Source of the DNA: Pseudomonadota bacterium | GTDB taxonomy: Bacteria > Desulfobacterota > GWC2-55-46 > JADFVP01 | Assembly: GCA_015222595.1 (NCBI GenBank) | Contig: JADFVP010000015.1 | Coordinates: forward strand, 1-13,014 | Length of the DNA: 13,014 nt | Direction of reading: 5' to 3' | Shown here: positions 1 through 6,641 of the stretch, piece by piece | Numbering within the stretch: the stretch's first letter is position 1 | Layout of the letters: each line of letters begins with the position of its first letter | Translations under genes and position numbers: made by a program | The notes under the pieces: generated by a model | Told to the model about the DNA's origin: nothing | Seen by the model: the letters and a program-made list of their open reading frames with translations, nothing else | Database searches by the model: none

Positions 1-12
1 AACAGGCCCAGG

Positions 13-231
13 TTACTTGGCTCTGTAGGTAATACGGCCTCTGGTGAGGTCGTAGGGCGAAAGCTCTACGGTTACCTTGTCGCCGGGCAGTATCTTGATG
101 AAGTGCATCCTCATCTTGCCAGACACGTGCGCCAGAACCTTGTGGTCGTTTTCGAGTTCCACTGTGAACATGGCGTTCGGCAGAGTCTCCAGAACCGTTC
201 CCTCTACCGCTATCGCTTCTTCTTTTGCCAT
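13..231 (-). CDS. infA: Translation initiation factor IF-1
   Basis: IF-1 occupies the ribosomal A site during initiation and aids IF-2 and IF-3. The product is 72 residues, the universal bacterial length, a single OB-fold. It reads MAKEEAIAVEGTVLETLPNA, then FTVELENDHKVLAHVSGKMR and MHFIKILPGDKVTVELSPYD, then LTRGRITYRAK, all strongly conserved. The ATG has a GAGG 5 nt upstream in the 19-nt gap after map. The TAA stop is at 13-15. In most clusters rpmJ, rpsM and rpsK follow, but only 12 bases of downstream sequence remain in this window, so they cannot be seen. Confidence 0.98.
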   Translation of the reverse strand: MAKEEAIAVEGTVLETLPNAMFTVELENDHKVLAHVSGKMRMHFIKILPGDKVTVELSPYDLTRGRITYRAK

Positions 232-250
232 TCTTCCCTCTTACCTCAGG

Positions 251-1000
251 TCAAATCCTGCTTAGTACGTATGGACCTTCGTCCGTGATTGCTATCGAGT
301 GCTCGTAGTGCGCCGAGAGAGAGCCGTCGGTCGTTATGGCCGTCCAGCCGTCTTCTAAAACCCTTACTCCCGGACCGCCTATGTTGATCATCGGCTCTAT
401 TGCGAGCACCATTCCGGCCTTGAGTCTCGGGCCCATTCCGGGAGATCCGAAGTTAGGCACCTGCGGGGCTTCGTGCAGCTTGCGCCCTATGCCGTGGCCT
501 ACAAAGTCTCTTACTACGCTGAACCCCTCGGCCTCAACGTGTGACTGTACGGCATGAGAGATATCGTGGAGCCTGTTGCCTACGACTATCTGCTCTATCG
601 CCTTGTCGAGCGACTCTTCGGTGACCTTCAGGAGCTTTGCAGCCTCATCAGAGATAGTGCCTACGGGGTGCGTTACTGCTGCGTCTCCGTAGAAACCGTC
701 GAGCAGTACGCCAAAATCTACCGAGAGGATATCACCGTCTTTAAGGACTTTTTTGTCCGACGGCATGCCGTGTACGACCTCTTCGTTTATAGAGGTGCAG
801 AGGCAGTACGGATAGCCGCTGTACCCTTTGAAGGCCGGCACTGCGCCTCTTTTTTCTGTCTCTTCTTCGGCGACCCGTTCGAGTTCCATGGTCGTGACAC
901 CGGGCTTTATCATCTCGCGGAGCAACTGGTGAACTTCTGCTACGATCACGTTGCTTCGACGCATACGGTCGATTTCAGACGGTGTCTTAAGAATTATCAC
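251..1000 (-). CDS. map: Type I methionine aminopeptidase
   Basis: The enzyme removes the initiator methionine from nascent proteins when the second residue is small. The product is 249 residues, a typical type Ia length (about 248-264). The five metal ligands are visible: D95 (VDFG), D106 (GDAA), H169 (GHGIG), E202 (IEPM) and E233 (YEHS), plus H77 (VVHGMP). The N-terminus MIILKTPSEIDRMRRSN fits the family. The start is a GTG at 1000, overlapping the end of adk by 14 nt. No good Shine-Dalgarno is seen, so initiation probably depends on coupling. The next ATG (codon 13) would cut a conserved helix. infA follows after 19 nt. Confidence 0.97.
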   Translation of the reverse strand: MIILKTPSEIDRMRRSNVIVAEVHQLLREMIKPGVTTMELERVAEEETEKRGAVPAFKGYSGYPYCLCTSINEEVVHGMPSDKKVLKDGDILSVDFGVLLDGFYGDAAVTHPVGTISDEAAKLLKVTEESLDKAIEQIVVGNRLHDISHAVQSHVEAEGFSVVRDFVGHGIGRKLHEAPQVPNFGSPGMGPRLKAGMVLAIEPMINIGGPGVRVLEDGWTAITTDGSLSAHYEHSIAITDEGPYVLSRI

Positions 1001-1649
1001 TGGCTTTGTCTATAGCCCCTGTAATGGCGTCCGTAATACTGTCTACTCCGCCTATACCGTCAATCGCTCTGTATAACCCTTTTTCCGTATAGTAGCTTAT
1101 CAGCGGATGGGTCTCGGACTCATAAACTTTGAGCCTCTCTGCGATAGTCTCTTCTTTGTCGTCGTCTCTCTGGTATATCTCTTCTCCGCACTTGTCGCAC
1201 CTGCCGATGTTTTGCGGCGGGTTGAAGATCGTATGGTAGCTTGCGGAGCACTTTCTGCAGACCCTGCGGCCCGTTAGCCTTCTTATAAGCTCTTTGTTGG
1301 CGACCTCTATGCCTATAACGTGGTCGATGCTGCGGTTCATCTTCGTTAGCATCTCTTCTAAGGCTGCGGCCTGAGCGAGATTACGCGGAAAGCCGTCGAG
1401 CATAAAGCCTGACTGGCAGTCTGGCTTGGCAATTCTATCTATCACCATGTCTACTACTATCTCGTCGGTGACGAGCGCGCCGCGGTCCATAAAGCCTTTT
1501 GCCTTAGCGCCGAGCGGGGTCTTGTTGCGAACGTTCTCTCTAAGGATATCTCCGGTCGATATCTGCGGAGTACCGTAGAGTTTCGCCAGGTTTACGCCCT
1601 GGGTCCCCTTACCGGCTCCGGGTGCTCCTAAGAGTATCATGTCGCCCAT
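987..1649 (-). CDS. adk: Adenylate kinase with four-cysteine LID
   Basis: Adenylate kinase interconverts ATP plus AMP and two ADP in the cytoplasm. The product is 220 residues, the long-LID type (about 214-220). The P-loop is GAPGAGKGTQ (8-17), the AMP-binding segment starts STGDILRE (31-38), and DGFPRN is at 85-90. The LID (about 123-160) carries C131-x2-C134 and C151-x2-C154, a structural zinc site found in many Gram-positive and some Gram-negative enzymes but not E. coli. Two ATGs are possible, at 1649 and 1640. AGGGG lies 6 nt before the first, so I use that. The 3' end overlaps map by 14 nt. Confidence 0.98.
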   Translation of the reverse strand: MGDMILLGAPGAGKGTQGVNLAKLYGTPQISTGDILRENVRNKTPLGAKAKGFMDRGALVTDEIVVDMVIDRIAKPDCQSGFMLDGFPRNLAQAAALEEMLTKMNRSIDHVIGIEVANKELIRRLTGRRVCRKCSASYHTIFNPPQNIGRCDKCGEEIYQRDDDKEETIAERLKVYESETHPLISYYTEKGLYRAIDGIGGVDSITDAITGAIDKASDNS

Positions 1650-1659
1650 TGAGTACCCC

Positions 1660-2958
1660 TTACTTCTTTATCTTGCCCTTCTTGAGCAATCCGTCGTAGC
1701 TGCGAGAGAGCGTATGCGACTCTATCTGCTGCGCTGTATCCATTGCCACACCAACGACTATGAGCAGCGCCGTACCACCGAAGTAGAACGGGGCGTTGAA
1801 CTGAGAGACCAGTATAGACGGCAGCACACAGACTACTGCAAGGTACAAAGCGCCCCAGAGCGTAAGTCTTGAGAGCACGGTATCTATGTACTCGGCGGTA
1901 TTGGGCCCTGGGCGTATGCCCGGCACAAAGCCGCCCTGCTTCTTCAGGTTCTCGGCAACGTCCTTCGGGTTGAACTGTATGGCCGTGTAAAAGTACGTAA
2001 AGAAGATAACGGCTGCCACGAAGAGTACGTTGTAGAGCACGCCTCCGGGGCTCAGGCTGTCTGCTATCGACTTCATTGCCGGTATATCGACAAAGCTGAC
2101 CACAGTAGCCGGGAATACGATTATCGACGAGGCGAATATCGGCGGGATAACTCCTGCCGAGTTCACCTTCAGCGGCAGGTGCTGCGTTCCGCCGCCTAAC
2201 ACTTTGCGCCCGACCACTCGCTTCGGGTATTGAATCGGTATTCGCCGCTGCCCTGTCTCCATAAAGACGATAAACGCTACGACAGCTATCATCAGGAAGG
2301 CCAGGAAGAGCAGGAAGATGGGACTCATCTCTCCGGCTTTTGCAAGCGCGTAGGTGTTGTTTACGGCCGAAGGCAGGTTGGCCACAATACCTACGAATAT
2401 TATCAGCGAGATACCGTTACCGATACCGCGCTCCGTTATCTGTTCTCCGAGCCACATCAGGAACGAGGTGCCTGCGGTAAGCGTAATGACCGTCATCAGA
2501 CGGAACGACCAGCCTGCGGCGAGCACGATCGGCTCTCCTGCGGGCCCGCTCATCGACTCAAGCCCTATGGCTATCATCAGTCCCTGAATAACACTGAGAA
2601 CGATGGTAAGGTAGCGCGTGTACTGCGTTATGGTTCTCTTGCCGCTCTCTCCCTCTTTCGAGAGTTTCTCAAGAGTCGGCACCACGGCTGTCAGGAGCTG
2701 CAGTATGATAGAGGCGCTGATGTACGGCATGATGCCGAGGGCAAAGACGCTGAAGCGTTCCAGCGCGCCACCGGTAAACATGGTTGCAAAGTCGAGGAGC
2801 GTACCGCTTGCTGCCTGAAAGAAACCGGCAAGCGCATCGGAATCGATTCCGGGTGTCGGAATAAAGACGCCGACTCTAAAAATAGCGAGCATCAGCAGGG
2901 TAAAGATAATCCTGCGTTTCAGCTCGGAAGATTTTGCCTTTTTAGCTGGGGGTGCCAA
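1660..2958 (-). CDS. secY: Protein translocase channel subunit SecY
   Basis: SecY forms the membrane channel that exports unfolded proteins together with SecE, SecG and SecA. The product is 432 residues, within the family range (about 425-445), with ten hydrophobic segments. Visible hallmarks are IFRVGVFIPTPGID after helix 1 (about residues 26-39), GGALERFSVFALGIMPYISA, GERG-type GEQITERGIGNGISLIIFVG (about 171-190), the cytosolic NSAGVIPPIFASS region and GGFVPGIRPGPNTAEY. The Arg in GIRPG (about 349) aligns with the SecA-contacting arginine of loop C5. The start is TTG with GGAGG 9 nt upstream. The N-terminal leader before helix 1 looks slightly short. adk begins 10 nt after the TAA. Confidence 0.98.
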   Translation of the reverse strand: MAPPAKKAKSSELKRRIIFTLLMLAIFRVGVFIPTPGIDSDALAGFFQAASGTLLDFATMFTGGALERFSVFALGIMPYISASIILQLLTAVVPTLEKLSKEGESGKRTITQYTRYLTIVLSVIQGLMIAIGLESMSGPAGEPIVLAAGWSFRLMTVITLTAGTSFLMWLGEQITERGIGNGISLIIFVGIVANLPSAVNNTYALAKAGEMSPIFLLFLAFLMIAVVAFIVFMETGQRRIPIQYPKRVVGRKVLGGGTQHLPLKVNSAGVIPPIFASSIIVFPATVVSFVDIPAMKSIADSLSPGGVLYNVLFVAAVIFFTYFYTAIQFNPKDVAENLKKQGGFVPGIRPGPNTAEYIDTVLSRLTLWGALYLAVVCVLPSILVSQFNAPFYFGGTALLIVVGVAMDTAQQIESHTLSRSYDGLLKKGKIKK

Positions 2959-2959
2959 C

Positions 2960-3400
2960 TCACACCACCTCCGCCTTACCGCCGGCGGCTTCGATCTTAT
3001 CTATCGCTGCTTTGCTGAAGAGGTTGGCCTTGACCGTATAGGCGCCGGTAACTTCTCCGTTGCCGAGTACCTTTACCGGACCGCCGCGTGCCTTTATGAG
3101 CCCCTTGTCTATAAGCGTTGCGGGCTCTACGGCAGTGCCTGCCTCGAAGACGCGCGATATATCGTTGAGGTTCACGATGCGGGATCTGATCTGGAACTTG
3201 TTATGGAAGCCGCGCTTTGGCAGACGTCTGTGCAGCGGCATCTGGCCGCCTTCAAAACCTGCCTTAACTCCGCCGCCGGTCCTTGAGTTCTGTCCCTTGT
3301 GACCCCTACCAGAGGTCTTACCAAGGCCTGAGCCCATTCCGCGTCCCAGTCTCTTCTTCTTTTTCTGTGCCCCTTTAGGGGGTCTCAATCTATCGAGCAT
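2960..3400 (-). CDS. rplO: 50S ribosomal protein L15
   Basis: L15 is a late-assembly 50S protein with a long basic N-terminal extension into the rRNA. The product is 146 residues, the expected length (about 144-150). The N-terminus reads LRPPKGAQKKKKRLGRGMGS, followed by GLGKTSGRGHKGQNSRTGGG (about residues 25-44) and FEGGQMPLHRRLPKRGFHN, all highly conserved. The C-terminal globular part includes LIDKGLIKARGGPVKVLGNG and KAAIDKIEAAGGKAEVV. The ATG has only a weak upstream AGGA. The ribosome site of secY is inside this gene's last codons, with one base between them. Confidence 0.98.
   Translation of the reverse strand: MLDRLRPPKGAQKKKKRLGRGMGSGLGKTSGRGHKGQNSRTGGGVKAGFEGGQMPLHRRLPKRGFHNKFQIRSRIVNLNDISRVFEAGTAVEPATLIDKGLIKARGGPVKVLGNGEVTGAYTVKANLFSKAAIDKIEAAGGKAEVV
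2968..2972 (-). promoter_or_regulatory. Ribosome binding site for the secY TTG start
   Basis: GGAGG (within GGAGGTG) inside the rplO end, 9 nt before the TTG at 2958. It is the only well-placed initiation signal for SecY here; the next in-frame ATG would remove part of the first membrane helix. Confidence 0.8.
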
Positions 3401-3467
3401 AGCTTTCTCTATCCTAATTCTTTATTTTAAATACTCTTTATCGGCTCATCGGTAGCAGCAACAGTGC

Positions 3468-3656
3468 TCAGGCCTTCTCCACGCTCACAAGGTGACTCAC
3501 CTTGTTGACCATACCCCTGATCTCCGGGGTGTCCAAGAGAACCTTCGGCCTGTTCATCTTATGAAGACCGAGTCCCTTCAGGGTGTTCTTCTGCCTGAGG
3601 CTGTATCCGATACCGCTCTTTATAAGCGTAACCTTTATGTAGTCCTTCTCTGCCAT
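3468..3656 (-). CDS. rpmD: 50S ribosomal protein L30
   Basis: L30 is a small 50S protein absent from some bacterial lineages, so its presence is mildly informative. The product is 62 residues, the usual length (about 58-62). The pattern IKVTLIKSGIGYSLRQKNTL, then KGLGLHKMNRPKVLLDTPEI matches the family (VxLxKSxIGxxxxQxxTLxxLGLxKxxxxVxxxDTPxxRGM). It closes with RGMVNKVSHLVSVE. The ATG overlaps the rpsE stop by one base. A 67-nt AT-rich spacer precedes rplO. Confidence 0.97.
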   Translation of the reverse strand: MAEKDYIKVTLIKSGIGYSLRQKNTLKGLGLHKMNRPKVLLDTPEIRGMVNKVSHLVSVEKA

Positions 3657-4156
3657 TATCTGACCTCGTGAAGGCTCTTACCCCTGAGAGAGGCCATCTC
3701 TTCCGGGCTTTTGAGCTGCGTCAGGGCGTCAATAGTCGCCTTGACCAGGTTATGGGGATTATGGGTCCCCAGACATTTAGTTAGTATGTTATGAACTCCG
3801 GCAACCTCGACAACGGCTCTAACTGCTCCGCCCGCGATTATTCCGGTACCTTCGGAGGCCGGCTTGAGCATAACCCTGCCGGCGCCGAACCTGCCTATGA
3901 CTCCAAAAGGAATGGAACCCTCTTCGGAGAGCGGAATCGTGTGGAGCTGACCCTTGGCAGCCTCTATTGCCTTGCGAATCGCCTCCGGCACTTCGTTGGC
4001 CTTGCCGAGCCCGGCGCCTACGCGTCCGGCTCCGTCGCCAACAACCACAATAGCGCTAAAGCTGAAGCGCTTACCGCCCTTGACAACTTTGGCTACCCTG
4101 TTCAGGTAGACCAGCTTGTCTCTCAGTTCCCCTGCAGCCGGTACACTCTTTTCCAA
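3656..4156 (-). CDS. rpsE: 30S ribosomal protein S5
   Basis: S5 sits at the mRNA entry channel and affects decoding accuracy. The product is 166 residues, the common length (about 160-170). The double-stranded-RNA-binding domain shows LNRVAKVVKGGKRFSFSAIV, then VGDGAGRVGAGLGKANEVPE (about residues 18-58). The C-terminal domain has GTGIIAGGAVRAVVEVAGVH and KCLGTHNPHNLVKATIDAL. The start is TTG, supported by AGGAGGA 7 nt upstream; the next in-frame methionine falls deep inside the protein. The last base of TAA is the first of the rpmD ATG, so S5 and L30 are coupled. Confidence 0.98.
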   Translation of the reverse strand: MEKSVPAAGELRDKLVYLNRVAKVVKGGKRFSFSAIVVVGDGAGRVGAGLGKANEVPEAIRKAIEAAKGQLHTIPLSEEGSIPFGVIGRFGAGRVMLKPASEGTGIIAGGAVRAVVEVAGVHNILTKCLGTHNPHNLVKATIDALTQLKSPEEMASLRGKSLHEVR

Positions 4157-4163
4157 AGAAAGC

Positions 4164-4170
4164 TCCTCCT
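4164..4170 (-). promoter_or_regulatory. Ribosome binding site for the rpsE TTG start
   Basis: AGGAGGA on the minus strand, 7 nt before the TTG at 4156. A near-perfect match to the anti-Shine-Dalgarno, it fixes the start of S5 where no ATG is available. Confidence 0.87.
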
Positions 4171-4185
4171 AGTTTATCTGTACTG

Positions 4186-4200
4186 CGGTGCATAGCACCG
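4186..4200 (-). other. Leader hairpin before rpsE, after a T8 run
   Basis: CGGTGC and GCACCG form a 6-bp stem with a 3-nt loop. On the coding strand eight Ts (4202-4209) precede it and a strong ribosome site (4164-4170) follows 15 nt later. The Ts lie upstream of the stem, so this is not a terminator for rplR. It could be a translational control element for rpsE. Confidence 0.5.
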
Positions 4201-4260
4201 TAAAAAAAATACTTATTGTAATTCTTAAGCAGATCATGAAACTCTAAACACTCGTCCCGA

Positions 4261-4310
4261 CACCCTAAAGGCCCGTCTCGGAAGAAGCGCCCCGAAAATT
4301 GGCCCAGAAG
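4261..4310. repeat. GC-rich spacer repeat copy, rplR-rpsE spacer
   Basis: CACCCTAAAGGCCCGTC at the start and GCCCCGAAAATTGGCCCAGA at 4289-4308 match, in the same order, CACCCTGAAAGACCGACC and GCCCCGGAAAACCGGCC of the rpsH-rplF spacer (5362-5405). Further GCCCGGAAAAAAGCCCGG lies at 4342-4359, next to the rplR stop. This looks like one degenerate repeat family. Confidence 0.65.
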
Positions 4311-4360
4311 CCCCGGTGGTAACTTGTCCCCCCGAAGGGTTGCCCGGAAAAAAGCCCGGT

Positions 4361-4726
4361 TTAGAACTTGAGACCGCCTTCGCGCGCGCCTTCGGCCAAA
4401 GCCTTGACGCGTCCGTGATAGAGGTAACCGTTGCGGTCGAAGACCACGCTGGTTATGCCGGACTTGGAAGCGAGTTCGGCTACGAGTACTCCGGCCTGCT
4501 TCGCCTTGTCGGTCTTATTCGCCTTAGCATCAGCCTTTAACGCCTTGTTCTCGGTGGAGACCGAAGCGAGTGTGCTGCTGGTCGCATCATCTACGAGCTG
4601 GGCATAGGTGTGCTTGTTCGATCTGAAGACACTGAGGCGCGGCCTCTCAGCCGTTCCGTGTATCTTCTTCCTGACACGTTCTTTTCTTCTCTGCCAGCCG
4701 CTCTTTTTAACTACTTTTCCTGCCAT
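4361..4726 (-). CDS. rplR: 50S ribosomal protein L18
   Basis: L18 binds 5S rRNA together with L5 and helps place it in the 50S subunit. The product is 121 residues, a typical length (about 117-122). The basic N-terminal arm WQRRKERVRKKIHGTAERPR is followed by LSVFRSNKHTYAQLVDD, a family hallmark. The C-terminus reads VVFDRNGYLYHGRVKALAEG, then AREGGLKF, the conserved DRxGYxYHGRVxALAxxARExGLxF pattern. The ATG follows a GGAGG inside the rplF end. The longest spacer of the window (204 nt) lies between this gene and rpsE. Confidence 0.98.
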   Translation of the reverse strand: MAGKVVKKSGWQRRKERVRKKIHGTAERPRLSVFRSNKHTYAQLVDDATSSTLASVSTENKALKADAKANKTDKAKQAGVLVAELASKSGITSVVFDRNGYLYHGRVKALAEGAREGGLKF

Positions 4727-4727
4727 A

Positions 4728-5276
4728 TCAACCTCCGGCGCCCTTACCGGCCTTACCGGCTTTTCTTCTTATAGTCTCATCCGCGTACTTTATTCCCTTG
4801 CCCTTGTAAGGCTCAGGAGGACGCATAGACCTGATATCCGCTGCTACCTGACCGACAACCTGCTTGTCGGCACCCTGAATAAGTATACTTGTCTGCTTGT
4901 CGACCGTAGCCTTTATGCCTTTTGGAAGCTCGTACTTTATCGGGTGCGAGTATCCAAGCGCGAGGTTCATTACCGAACCCTGCACATCGGCCCTGTACCC
5001 GACCCCGATTATGTCGAGCTTCTTCTCAAATCCGACAGAGACGCCATGCACCATGTTGGCAACAAGGCTTCTGAAGAGGCCGTGAAAGGCGCGAACCTCT
5101 CTGGTGTCGTCACATCTCTTAACGACTATGCTCTTATCTAAAATCTCAAGCGATATCTCTTCTTTGATATCAAGCTCGAGGTTGCCGCCCTTGCCGTTTA
5201 CCTTTAAGGTATTGCCTGTAAGCGTTGCCTTAACGCCGTCCGGCAGATCGATCGGCTGTATACCTATCCTGGACAT
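4728..5276 (-). CDS. rplF: 50S ribosomal protein L6
   Basis: L6 lies near the sarcin-ricin loop and the elongation-factor site. The product is 182 residues, close to the norm (about 176-184). It starts MSRIGIQPIDLPDGVKATLT and includes ARLL-type features such as the FHGLFRSLVANMVHGVSVGF segment (about residues 64-83) and GYSHPIKYELPKGI. The C-terminal signature RPPEPYKGKGIKYADETIRR is nearly invariant. A glycine-rich tail (GKAGKGAGG) follows. The ATG has AGAGGA upstream. rplR starts one base after the TGA, so the two are almost certainly coupled. Confidence 0.98.
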   Translation of the reverse strand: MSRIGIQPIDLPDGVKATLTGNTLKVNGKGGNLELDIKEEISLEILDKSIVVKRCDDTREVRAFHGLFRSLVANMVHGVSVGFEKKLDIIGVGYRADVQGSVMNLALGYSHPIKYELPKGIKATVDKQTSILIQGADKQVVGQVAADIRSMRPPEPYKGKGIKYADETIRRKAGKAGKGAGG

Positions 5277-5386
5277 ATCTCAATTCCTCTTAATCCGTGA
5301 CATAAAAATAGATTCTAAAAATTCTAATACTGAGCCGCCTGCAAACCCGTCTAAAGTGAACCACCCTGAAAGACCGACCGTGGCCT

Positions 5387-5432
5387 GCCCCGGAAAACCG
5401 GCCTGTAGACCGCCCCGGAAAACCGGCCCAGG
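5387..5432. repeat. Tandem GC-rich repeat, rpsH-rplF spacer
   Basis: The plus strand has GCCCCGGAAAACCGGCCTG (5387-5405) and GCCCCGGAAAACCGGCCCAG (5412-5431), 25 nt apart. Each contains CCGG-AAAA-CCGG, i.e. CCGG-TTTT-CCGG in the transcript, able to form a 4-bp stem with a four-base loop. The second copy ends exactly at the rpsH stop codon. Confidence 0.8.
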
Positions 5433-5831
5433 TTAGTAGACCTCGCAGAGCACCTCTCCGCCGACACCGGCTTCGCGCGCGCTCTTGTCGCTCATAACAC
5501 CCCTTGAGGTGGAGACGATCGCTATGCCGAGTCCGTTAAGGACTCTTGGAACCTTATTGCTGTTGACGTAGATCCTGAGGCCCGGCTTGCTTACCCTCTT
5601 TATGCTCGTGATGGTAGCATTCTTGTCAGGATTGTATTTCAGAAGTATACCGAGCAAGGGTCTCTCGTCTCCGGTGGAGACGCGATAGTCCTTTATATAG
5701 CCCTCTTCTTTCAGTATCCGCGCTATCTCGACCTTGAGGGTCGAGGAGGGGAACTTGATCTCCGAGTGACGGGCCTGCAAGGCATTGCGGATTCTGGTCA
5801 GCATATCCGCTACGGGGTCTGTCATTGACAT
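5433..5831 (-). CDS. rpsH: 30S ribosomal protein S8
   Basis: S8 binds the central domain of 16S rRNA and in E. coli represses the spc operon by binding its mRNA. The product is 132 residues, a standard length. It starts MSMTDPVADMLTRIRNALQA. It carries FPSSTLKVEIARILKEEGYI and ends with STSRGVMSDKSAREAGVGGE, the conserved 16S-binding C-terminal motif. A second ATG lies 6 nt inside. I use the first because GGAG sits 9 nt upstream. A 156-nt spacer with repeated GC-rich units follows the TAA. I could not recognise an E. coli-type S8 mRNA target near rplE. Confidence 0.98.
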   Translation of the reverse strand: MSMTDPVADMLTRIRNALQARHSEIKFPSSTLKVEIARILKEEGYIKDYRVSTGDERPLLGILLKYNPDKNATITSIKRVSKPGLRIYVNSNKVPRVLNGLGIAIVSTSRGVMSDKSAREAGVGGEVLCEVY

Positions 5832-5870
5832 CTTTTTATTCTCCGACTAAATTCATTAACTGACTAATAT

Positions 5871-6056
5871 CTACCAGCTCGATTTCACAACACCCGGAAG
5901 AAGGCCTTTTAGCGCCATCATTCTGAGACAGATTCTGCACATATCGAACTTTCTGTAGTACCCCCTGGAACGTCCGCATATCGGACACCTTGAGTACTCC
6001 CTGACCTTGAACTTCTGCTTCTTCTTGGCCTTCGCTATAAGCGACTTCTTAGCCAA
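5871..6056 (-). CDS. rpsN: 30S ribosomal protein S14, zinc-binding short form
   Basis: S14 is a 30S head protein needed for late 30S assembly. The product is 61 residues, the length of the zinc-dependent type Z form (the zinc-free form is about 89-101). It carries C24-x2-C27 and C40-x2-C43 in SRCPICGRSRGYYRKF and MCRICLRMMA, and ends in the invariant GLLPGVVKSSW. The start is TTG, set by GGGAGG 5 nt upstream and by the family N-terminus (MAKKSLIAKAKK). In bacteria with both forms the zinc-free paralogue is induced by zinc starvation; whether one exists here lies outside the window. Confidence 0.98.
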   Translation of the reverse strand: MAKKSLIAKAKKKQKFKVREYSRCPICGRSRGYYRKFDMCRICLRMMALKGLLPGVVKSSW

Positions 6057-6061
6057 AGGTA

Positions 6062-6067
6062 CCTCCC
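6062..6067 (-). promoter_or_regulatory. Ribosome binding site for the rpsN TTG start
   Basis: GGGAGG on the minus strand, with 5 nt before the TTG at 6056. It supports the TTG start of S14, for which no upstream ATG exists. Confidence 0.82.
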
Positions 6068-6098
6068 TCTACCGTCCGCCTTGCGGCAGACTGCATAT

Positions 6099-6641
6099 TT
6101 AATTTCTAAACGGCATTCCCATATGTTTCAGGAGCGCCTTGGCCTCTTCGTCGGTAGAGGCGGTAGTGCAAACCGTAATGTTCATGCCTCTGATCTTGTC
6201 TATCTTGTCGTACTCTATCTCAGGAAAGATTATCTGCTCTTTAATACCGGTCGTGTAGTTTCCACGCCCGTCGAAGCTCTTGTCGCTAAGTCCCCTGAAG
6301 TCTCTGATACGCGGCAGCGAGAAGTTCACCAGACGATCGTAGAACTCGTACATCCTGTTCCCGCGAAGCGTCACGGCGCAGCCAATCGGCATGCCTTCTC
6401 TCAGCTTAAAGGTCGCTATAGACTTCTTCGCCTTGGTGACTATCGGCTTTTGCCCTGCGATCTTGGTCATATCGCGCGTTGCCGCGTCGATTACTTTAGC
6501 GTCGCGCACTGCCTCGCCGAGGCCTATGTTGAGCACGATCTTCGAGATCTTCGGTACCTGCATGATGTTCTTATACTTGAACTCTTTCATCAGTGCGGCT
6601 ACGATCTCTTTTGTGTACTGCTCTTTCATCCTCGGAGTCAT
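6099..6641 (-). CDS. rplE: 50S ribosomal protein L5
   Basis: L5 binds 5S rRNA and forms part of the central protuberance, contacting P-site tRNA. The product is 180 residues, the family length (about 178-182). It starts MTPRMKEQYTKEIVAALMKE and shows VPKISKIVLNIGLGEAVRDA, LREGMPIGCAVTLRGNRMYE and RIRDFRGLSDKSFDGRGNYT, all strongly conserved. A longer frame reaches 6731, but it overlaps rplX and the extra 30 residues are unlike L5. The chosen ATG has GAGG upstream and couples to rplX through ATGA. A 42-nt spacer follows before rpsN. Confidence 0.98.
   Translation of the reverse strand: MTPRMKEQYTKEIVAALMKEFKYKNIMQVPKISKIVLNIGLGEAVRDAKVIDAATRDMTKIAGQKPIVTKAKKSIATFKLREGMPIGCAVTLRGNRMYEFYDRLVNFSLPRIRDFRGLSDKSFDGRGNYTTGIKEQIIFPEIEYDKIDKIRGMNITVCTTASTDEEAKALLKHMGMPFRN

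Noticed and set aside
2230..3018. A 262-codon open frame on the plus strand opposite secY and rplO
   Set aside because: It is antisense to two unmistakable conserved genes, resembles no protein family I know, and is low-complexity in a way expected of a shadow frame.
4186..4209. An intrinsic terminator at the hairpin plus T8 upstream of rpsE
   Set aside because: In the direction of transcription the Ts come before the stem, and on the other strand the stem is followed by As, so neither orientation gives a terminator.
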